64,000 nt of DNA from Lysobacter panacisoli (GTDB lineage: Bacteria > Pseudomonadota > Gammaproteobacteria > Xanthomonadales > Xanthomonadaceae). This document shows positions 58,624 through 64,000 of the stretch, piece by piece; the first letter of the stretch is position 1, and each line of letters opens with the position of its first letter. Both the position numbers and the translations under genes were made by a program. The notes below the pieces were generated by a model. It was given only the letters and a program-made list of their open reading frames with translations. It did not search any database and was not told the origin of the DNA. The stretch is taken from the NCBI RefSeq assembly GCF_009765165.1, contig NZ_VLNU01000001.1, positions 3,602,247-3,666,246 on the forward strand, read 5' to 3'.

Positions 58624-60600
58624 GTGCTCGGCGAACTCGGACAGATCGCGCTGATCCTCGCGCTGCTGGTGTCGGTGCTTCAGTCGGCGCTGCCGCTGGC
58701 CGGCGCGCAGCGCGGCGTCGCACCGTGGATGGCGGTCGCACGCCCGGCTGCGTACGCGCAGCTGGCACTGGTGTTCATCGCCTTCGTCATCCTCACGCAT
58801 GGCTTCGTGACGCAGGACTTCTCGCTGCGCTACGTCGCCGAAAACAGCAACTCGCTGCTGCCAGTGATGTACCGCTACACCGCGGTGTGGGGCGCGCACG
58901 AAGGCTCACTGCTGCTGTGGGCGCTGATCCTGGCGCTGTGGACCGGCGCGGTCGCGCGCTTCTCGCGCAGCCTGCCCGATCCGGTGATCGCGCGCGTGCT
59001 CGGCGTGATGGGCCTGGTCAGCGTGGGCTTCCTCGCGTTCCTGATCTTCACCAGCAACCCGTTCCTGCGCCTGCTGCCGGCTGCCGGCGAAGGCCGCGAC
59101 CTCAATCCGCTGCTGCAGGATCCGGGCATGATCATCCACCCGCCGATGCTGTACGTCGGCTACGTGGGCTTCGCGGTGCCGTTCGCGTTCGCGATCGCGG
59201 CGCTGCTGGACGGGAAGATCGATGCACGCTGGCTGCGCTGGACGCGGCCGTGGACCAACGTCGCATGGGCGTTCCTCACCCTCGGCATCGCGCTGGGCTC
59301 GTGGTGGGCGTATTACGAACTGGGCTGGGGCGGCTGGTGGTTCTGGGATCCGGTCGAGAACGCCAGCTTCATGCCGTGGCTCGCCGGCGCGGCGTTGCTG
59401 CATTCGCAGGCGGTGACCGAAAAGCGCGGCAGCTTCCGCGGTTGGACCCTGCTGCTCGCCATCGCCACGTTCTCGCTGTCGTTGCTGGGCACGTTCCTGG
59501 TGCGTTCGGGTGTGCTGACCAGCGTGCACGCGTTCGCGGCCGATCCGGCGCGCGGTCTGTTCATCCTGATCTTCCTCGGCGTCGTCATCGGCGGCTCGCT
59601 GCTGCTGTACGCGCTGAAGGCGCCGTCTTCCGAAGATGGCGGCAAGCCGTTCGAGGCCGCCTCGCGCGAAACGCTTCTGCTGCTCAACAACCTGCTGCTT
59701 TCCACCGCCTGCGCGATGGTCCTGCTGGGTACGCTGTATCCGCTGCTGGCCGACGCGCTCGAGCTGGGCAAGATCTCGGTCGGTCCGCCCTACTTCGCAC
59801 TGATGTTCGTGGTGCTGATGACGCCGCTGGTCGTGCTGGTGCCGTTCGGTCCACTCACGCGCTGGCAGCGCGAGCAGGTGTCCAAGCCGCTGGCGATGCT
59901 GGCGCCGTGGGCCGGCCTGGCGCTGGTGCTCGGCGTGGTCGCGTACTTCTTCGCGCCGCAGGGACCGGTGAAGGTCGCGGCCGGCGTGCTGGGTGCGGCG
60001 TGGGTGTTGCTGGGCACGTTGCGCTTCGTGTGGTCGCGACTGCGCAGCCAGACCAGCGGCCAGCGCTTCACCGCCGAGATGCTCGGCATGACGCTCGCGC
60101 ACTTCGGCATCGCGGTGTTCCTGGTCGGCGCACTGCTGACCGAAGGCCTGACGCAGCAGCGCGAACTCGCAGTCGCACCGGGCCAGACCGTGGAACTGGG
60201 TCGCTACGCCTTCCGCTTCGACGGTGCCGCGCATTCGCAGGGCCCGAACTACGAAGCCGATCGCGGCACCGTCACCGTGTTCGAGAACGACAAGCCGCTG
60301 ACCGTGATGCATCCGGAAAAGCGCGCTTACGTCAGCGGTGGCCAGGTAATGACCGAAGCGGCGATCGAGCGCGGCATCACGCGCGATCTCTACGTCGCGC
60401 TCGGGGAACCGCTCGGCGGCGACTCGTGGGCGCTGCGCGTGCACATCAAGCCGTTCGTGCGCTGGATCTGGGCGGGCGCGATCCTGATGATGCTCGGCGG
60501 CCTGGTCACGGCGACGGATCGGCGTTTCCGCCGCGCCACCGCGAGCGACACGCTGCCCGCTTCCCCTGCGACGGCCGCAATCCCGGAGCCCGCACGATGA
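58624..60600 (+). CDS. ccmF: Heme lyase CcmF
   Basis: A 658-residue membrane protein with about fifteen segments and the WWD motif GWGGWWFWDPVENASFMPWL at about residues 233-252. Together with CcmH and CcmI it attaches heme to apocytochrome c CXXCH motifs. The start codon is GTG, directly after the ccmE stop, so translation is probably coupled. The end overlaps ccmG. Confidence 0.95.
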   Translation: MLGELGQIALILALLVSVLQSALPLAGAQRGVAPWMAVARPAAYAQLALVFIAFVILTHGFVTQDFSLRYVAENSNSLLPVMYRYTAVWGAHEGSLLLWALILALWTGAVARFSRSLPDPVIARVLGVMGLVSVGFLAFLIFTSNPFLRLLPAAGEGRDLNPLLQDPGMIIHPPMLYVGYVGFAVPFAFAIAALLDGKIDARWLRWTRPWTNVAWAFLTLGIALGSWWAYYELGWGGWWFWDPVENASFMPWLAGAALLHSQAVTEKRGSFRGWTLLLAIATFSLSLLGTFLVRSGVLTSVHAFAADPARGLFILIFLGVVIGGSLLLYALKAPSSEDGGKPFEAASRETLLLLNNLLLSTACAMVLLGTLYPLLADALELGKISVGPPYFALMFVVLMTPLVVLVPFGPLTRWQREQVSKPLAMLAPWAGLALVLGVVAYFFAPQGPVKVAAGVLGAAWVLLGTLRFVWSRLRSQTSGQRFTAEMLGMTLAHFGIAVFLVGALLTEGLTQQRELAVAPGQTVELGRYAFRFDGAAHSQGPNYEADRGTVTVFENDKPLTVMHPEKRAYVSGGQVMTEAAIERGITRDLYVALGEPLGGDSWALRVHIKPFVRWIWAGAILMMLGGLVTATDRRFRRATASDTLPASPATAAIPEPAR

Positions 60601-61169
60601 GCGAATCGGTGCCGCGCAAGTCCTCGATGCGCTGGATCCCGCTGGTGATCGTCGCCGCGCTCGGCGCGCTGCTGTTCGCCGGCGTGATGCTCAGCCGCAA
60701 CCCGAATCGCGAGGCCCTGCCCTCGCCACTGATCGGCAAGCCCGCGCCGGCGTTCCGCCTGCCGGTGCTGCACGAGCCAGGCCGACTGGTGACCGACAAG
60801 GACCTGCGCGGTGCGCCGTACCTGCTCAACGTCTGGGGCAGCTGGTGCCCGGCGTGCCGCGACGAGCATCCGGTGCTCACGCGTTTCGCCGAGTCCAAGC
60901 GCCTGCGCGTGATCGGCTTCAACTGGAAGGACGAACACGCCGACGCGATGCGCTGGCTGGAGCAATTCGGCAATCCGTACTTCATGGTCCTCACCGATTA
61001 CGAGGGCAAGGCCGCGATCGACTGGGGCATCTACGGCGCGCCGGAAACCTTCCTCGTCGACGCCGGCGGCACGATCCGCTGGAAGTACGTCGGCCCGCTC
61101 ACCGACCAGGTGATCGAGAACGAACTGCTGCCGAAACTCGCGCAGCTCGACCGGGGCGCGCCGCTGTGA
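60597..61169 (+). CDS. ccmG: Thiol:disulfide interchange protein CcmG (DsbE)
   Basis: A 190-residue thioredoxin-fold protein with one N-terminal membrane anchor (12-32) and the redox motif WCPAC (Cys84, Cys87). It reduces apocytochrome c cysteines before heme attachment. The acidic-loop residues typical of CcmG follow (GFNWKDEHADAMRWLEQFG). It overlaps both neighbours: ATGA with ccmF and TGATG with ccmH. Confidence 0.94.
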   Translation: MSESVPRKSSMRWIPLVIVAALGALLFAGVMLSRNPNREALPSPLIGKPAPAFRLPVLHEPGRLVTDKDLRGAPYLLNVWGSWCPACRDEHPVLTRFAESKRLRVIGFNWKDEHADAMRWLEQFGNPYFMVLTDYEGKAAIDWGIYGAPETFLVDAGGTIRWKYVGPLTDQVIENELLPKLAQLDRGAPL

Positions 61170-61615
61170 TGCGCGCACTGCTGCTCGCCTTCGCGCTCCT
61201 GCTGGCGACGGGTTCCGCGTTCGCGCAGGCCGCGACCGATCCGACGCCGCTCACGTTCACCAGCCCGGCCGAAGAGAAGCGCTTCCACGCGCTGATCAGC
61301 GAACTGCGCTGCGTGATGTGCCAGAACCAGTCGCTCGCCGAATCCAACGCGCAGATCGCCGTGGACCTGCGTCGCGAAGTGCTGGAACTGATGCGCAAGG
61401 GCAAGGACGACACGGAGATCAAGGAGTTCCTGGTCGCGCGCTACGGCGAGTTCGTGCTGTATCGCCCGCAGGTCGAATCCAAGACGTGGCTGCTGTGGTT
61501 CGGCCCAGCGGTGGTGCTGCTGGCCGGTGGACTCGTGGTGGTCGGCGCGGTGCGCCGGCGTTCGCGCAATACGACGCCCACGGCCGACGAGCGCAACGAA
61601 GAACAGGAGTGGTGA
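61169..61615 (+). CDS. ccmH: Cytochrome c maturation protein CcmH (short form)
   Basis: A 148-residue protein with a signal peptide (cut near AFAQA), the thiol motif LRCVMCQNQSLAESNA (Cys48, Cys51) and one C-terminal membrane segment (about 105-125). It holds apocytochrome c in the reduced state for CcmF. The start and stop overlap neighbours as TGATG. This is the short CcmH; the TPR part seen in long E. coli CcmH is the separate ccmI. Confidence 0.93.
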   Translation: MRALLLAFALLLATGSAFAQAATDPTPLTFTSPAEEKRFHALISELRCVMCQNQSLAESNAQIAVDLRREVLELMRKGKDDTEIKEFLVARYGEFVLYRPQVESKTWLLWFGPAVVLLAGGLVVVGAVRRRSRNTTPTADERNEEQEW

Positions 61616-62622
61616 TGAGCGGTATGACGGCAGGTTTCATCGCCGCCGGCCTGGTATTGGCCGTGTTGACCCTGGTGTACGTGCTGCGTCCGTTGTGGCG
61701 CACGCGCCGCGTCGCCGGACTTTCCGCCGTCATCGGCCTGGTCCTCGCGACCGGACTGATGTACGTCGCGATCGGCACGCCGGCCGCGCTGGATTCGAGC
61801 CAGCGCGAAATGCCGAAGACGCTGGAAGAGGCCATCGCCAAGCTCGAAGCGGAGCTGCAGCGCGATCCGAACCAGGTCGAAGGCTGGCGACTGCTCGGCC
61901 GCGCCTACGTCGCCCAGGGCGAACCCGGCAAGGCCGCCAATGCACTCGGCAGTGCGCTCAAGCTGATGCCCGACGATCCGGACCTGCTCACCGAAACCGC
62001 CGAGATGCGCGCACTCGCCGCGCCGCAGCGCCAGTTCGATGCGCAGGGCGTGACGATGCTGCAACAGGCCATCGGCATCCAGCCGATGCACCAGCGCGCG
62101 CGCTGGTTCCTCGGCATCGCCCAGCGCCAGGCCAAGCAGCCCGCCGAAGCGGCGCGCACGTGGGAGCCATTGCTGGCCGTGGTCGACGTCGCGGCGGCCG
62201 CGCCGCTGCGAGCGCAGATCGATGCCGCACGCGCAGAAGCCGGCCTGCCCCCGCTGCCCAAGCCGGACGCCGCGCCGACGTCCGGTGGCCTGAAGGTGAA
62301 GGTCTCGCTGTCGCCCGCGCTGGCGTCGAAGATTCCGGCGAATGCGACCGTGTTCGTGATCGCCCGCCAACCGGGCGGTCCGCCGATGCCGGTCGCGGCC
62401 GAGAAGCTCGCCGCGAAGGATTTCCCGCTCGAAGTCACGCTCGACGACAACGACAGTCCGATGCCGACGCTGAAGCTGTCCGAGCTCGATCGCGTGGAAG
62501 TACTGGCGCGCGTCTCCGCGTCGGGCAACGCGATGCCGCAGGCCGGCGACCTGGAAGCCACCGCGAAGCCGTCCGGCAATACTGGTCGCGTCGAGCTGTT
62601 GATCGACAGCGTTCGACCCTGA
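61615..62622 (+). CDS. ccmI: Cytochrome c maturation protein CcmI
   Basis: A 335-residue protein with two N-terminal membrane segments (about 4-24 and 37-55) and a periplasmic part with TPR repeats (about 70-215, for example VEGWRLLGRAYVAQGEPGKAANALGSALKLMPDDP). The C-terminal beta domain (about 225-335) follows the CcmI pattern. It binds the C-terminal helix of apocytochrome c. GGAGTGG precedes the ATG at 61615. Last gene of the ccm operon. Confidence 0.92.
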   Translation: MSGMTAGFIAAGLVLAVLTLVYVLRPLWRTRRVAGLSAVIGLVLATGLMYVAIGTPAALDSSQREMPKTLEEAIAKLEAELQRDPNQVEGWRLLGRAYVAQGEPGKAANALGSALKLMPDDPDLLTETAEMRALAAPQRQFDAQGVTMLQQAIGIQPMHQRARWFLGIAQRQAKQPAEAARTWEPLLAVVDVAAAAPLRAQIDAARAEAGLPPLPKPDAAPTSGGLKVKVSLSPALASKIPANATVFVIARQPGGPPMPVAAEKLAAKDFPLEVTLDDNDSPMPTLKLSELDRVEVLARVSASGNAMPQAGDLEATAKPSGNTGRVELLIDSVRP

Positions 62623-62754
62623 GCGATCCGCCAACGCACACCGCGTCGGCGGCGCATCGCCTCATGCCATTCGCAAAAGGCGCATGGCACTCCGTCATCG
62701 CATCGGCATCCGGCCACGCGTGCCCCGTTCCGCCCGGCCCGTTAAGCTTGTCTC

Positions 62755-63891
62755 ATGACTGAATTCATTCCGCCCGGCACGCTCTGGTTCGACCTGCCCT
62801 CGCCCTTCGCGATGAAACGCGGTGGCGCACTGCACGGGGCGCACGTGGCGTACGAGACCTGGGGCACGCTCAACGAAGCGCGCGACAACGCGATCCTGAT
62901 CGTCACCGGCCTGTCGCCCGACGCGCACGCGGCCGCCAACGCCGGCAACCCGGAGCCGGGCTGGTGGGAGCCGATGCTCGGGCCCGGCAAGCCCATCGAC
63001 AGCGACCGCTGGTTCGTGATCTGCGTGAACTCGCTGGGCAGTTGCAAGGGTTCGACCGGGCCGGCGTCGATCGACCCGCGAACCGGCGAGCCATACCGCC
63101 TCGATTTCCCCGAGCTCTCGGTCGAAGACGGCGCGGACGCCTCGGCGCACCTCGTGCGCGGGCTCGGCATCGAGCGCCTCGCCTGCATCATCGGCAATTC
63201 GATGGGTGGCATGACCGCACTGGCGTTCCTGCTGCGGCATCCGGGACTGGCGCGCAACCACATCAACATTTCCGGCGCACCGAAAGCGCTGCCGTTCTCG
63301 ATCGCGATCCGCTCGTTGCAGCGCGAGGCGATCCGCCTGGATCCGAACTGGAACCACGGCCGCTACGACGACGCGACCTATCCCGAATCGGGCATGCGCA
63401 TGGCGCGCAAGCTGGGCGTGATCACCTATCGCTCCGCGCTGGAATGGGACGGCCGCTTCGGCCGCGTGCGACTGGACTCGGACCGCGGCGAAGACGAACC
63501 GTTCGGCCTGGAGTTCGAGGTCGAGAGCTACCTCGAAGGCCACGCGCGCCGCTTCGTGCGTCGTTTCGATCCCAACTGCTATCTCTACCTCAGCCGTTCG
63601 ATGGACTGGTTCGACATCGGCGAGTACTGCACCACGCGCGGCAACGGCGAAGCCGACACGCGCGCGGGCCTGGCCAGCATCCGCGTGGAAAAGGCGCTGG
63701 CGATCGGGGTGCACACCGACATCCTGTTCCCGCTGCAGCAGCAGGAGGAGATCGCCGAGGGTCTGCGCGCCGGCGGCGCGGACGCGCGGTTCCTGCCGCT
63801 GCCTTCGCCGCAGGGCCACGACGCCTTCCTGGTGGACATCGCCCGGTTCGGACCGGCGGTCGCGGATTTCCTGAACACGCTGCGGACGTAA
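62755..63891 (+). CDS. metX: MetX-family serine/homoserine O-acyltransferase (likely L-serine O-succinyltransferase)
   Basis: A 378-residue alpha/beta-hydrolase-fold acyltransferase. The triad is Ser149 (IIGNSMGGM), Asp322 (HTDILFP) and His355 (QGHDAF). In classical homoserine acetyltransferases the oxyanion region reads near GGCMGSTGP; here it reads VNSLGSCKGSTGPAS, and the opening is GLSPDAHAAA. As I recall, the Xanthomonas and Lysobacter members with this pattern were shown to be serine O-succinyltransferases used in cysteine synthesis. The exact substrate remains an inference. The ATG at 62755 gives the standard length. Nothing else of the pathway is in the window. Confidence 0.85.
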   Translation: MTEFIPPGTLWFDLPSPFAMKRGGALHGAHVAYETWGTLNEARDNAILIVTGLSPDAHAAANAGNPEPGWWEPMLGPGKPIDSDRWFVICVNSLGSCKGSTGPASIDPRTGEPYRLDFPELSVEDGADASAHLVRGLGIERLACIIGNSMGGMTALAFLLRHPGLARNHINISGAPKALPFSIAIRSLQREAIRLDPNWNHGRYDDATYPESGMRMARKLGVITYRSALEWDGRFGRVRLDSDRGEDEPFGLEFEVESYLEGHARRFVRRFDPNCYLYLSRSMDWFDIGEYCTTRGNGEADTRAGLASIRVEKALAIGVHTDILFPLQQQEEIAEGLRAGGADARFLPLPSPQGHDAFLVDIARFGPAVADFLNTLRT

Positions 63892-63975
63892 CGCTGGCGT
63901 ACGATTCGTGGCGTACGGTCACGGATTGGTGCGTCGCAAGAAGCCGCATCGGAACGGCACGGTAGAATCGCCGGC

Positions 63976-64000
63976 ATGACTGCCAACGACGCAATGCCCG
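63976..64000 (+). CDS. Possible start of a gene cut by the window end
   Basis: An ATG at 63976 opens a frame (MTANDAMP) that runs off the edge. A -10-like TAGAAT lies at 63963-63968. In related genomes a sulfur amino acid gene often follows metX, but eight residues are too few to identify it. Confidence 0.3.

Overview
The window is GC-rich chromosomal DNA from a gammaproteobacterium, most likely of the Xanthomonadaceae (Lysobacter, Xanthomonas or a close relative). The evidence is the gene content and the style of the proteins: an smc-zipA-ligA-epmA cluster, a long LigA with an extra module before the BRCT domain, mtnA next to gyrA, paired DUF3011 proteins, a MetX-family acyltransferase of the Xanthomonas type, and TonB-dependent transport of glycans. 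I see no rRNA, tRNA, phage, insertion sequence or CRISPR array. Coding density is high, and nearly all long antisense open frames are GC artefacts.

Layout. 1-2.7 kb: the 5' part of an alpha-2-macroglobulin lipoprotein (minus) diverging from a family 9 glycosyltransferase. 2.9-9 kb (minus): gyrA, mtnA and two secreted triple-DUF3011 proteins. 8.7-16.6 kb (minus): smc, zipA, ligA and epmA, interrupted by a 100-bp REPIN-like inverted repeat. 16.8-22.5 kb: a cupin/JmjC-like protein and a MalK/UgpC-type ATPase (minus) diverging from a GH1 beta-glucosidase, then glucokinase and 6-phosphogluconolactonase (plus). 22.5-30 kb: a small unknown protein, a DUF4136 protein, an AraC regulator diverging from a two-gene RND pump, and MarC. 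30.1-42.1 kb (minus): a complete glycan-utilisation locus. 42.3-46.8 kb: bolA/yciI (minus) diverging from scpA-scpB-rluB. 46.9-55 kb (minus): slipin and NfeD, an AsmA-like protein, YbaK, an OmpA lipoprotein, an omega-amidase and a methionine/glutamine-type aminotransferase. 55.2-62.6 kb (plus): a DUF3293 protein and the full cytochrome c maturation operon ccmABCDEFGHI. 62.8-63.9 kb: a MetX-family serine/homoserine O-acyltransferase, with a possible next gene at the edge.

The most interesting part is the glycan locus together with the sugar genes at 17.9-22.5 kb. The locus encodes a LacI repressor, a TonB-dependent receptor, a GH144-like lipoprotein (a family of beta-1,2-glucanases), a sugar-binding lipoprotein, two MalF/MalG-like permeases and a large F5/8-type glycosidase-like protein, but no transporter ATPase. 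The missing ATPase lies 15 kb away, divergent from a GH1 beta-glucosidase, and the region between those two genes holds a 14-bp site that matches the LacI-type operators upstream of lacI and the receptor gene at 12 of 14 positions. I infer one regulon: outer-membrane uptake, periplasmic cleavage, ABC import, cytoplasmic hydrolysis to glucose, then glucokinase and the Entner-Doudoroff route. Beta-1,2-glucan (sophoro-oligosaccharides) is the leading substrate candidate, but this is not shown by the sequence alone.
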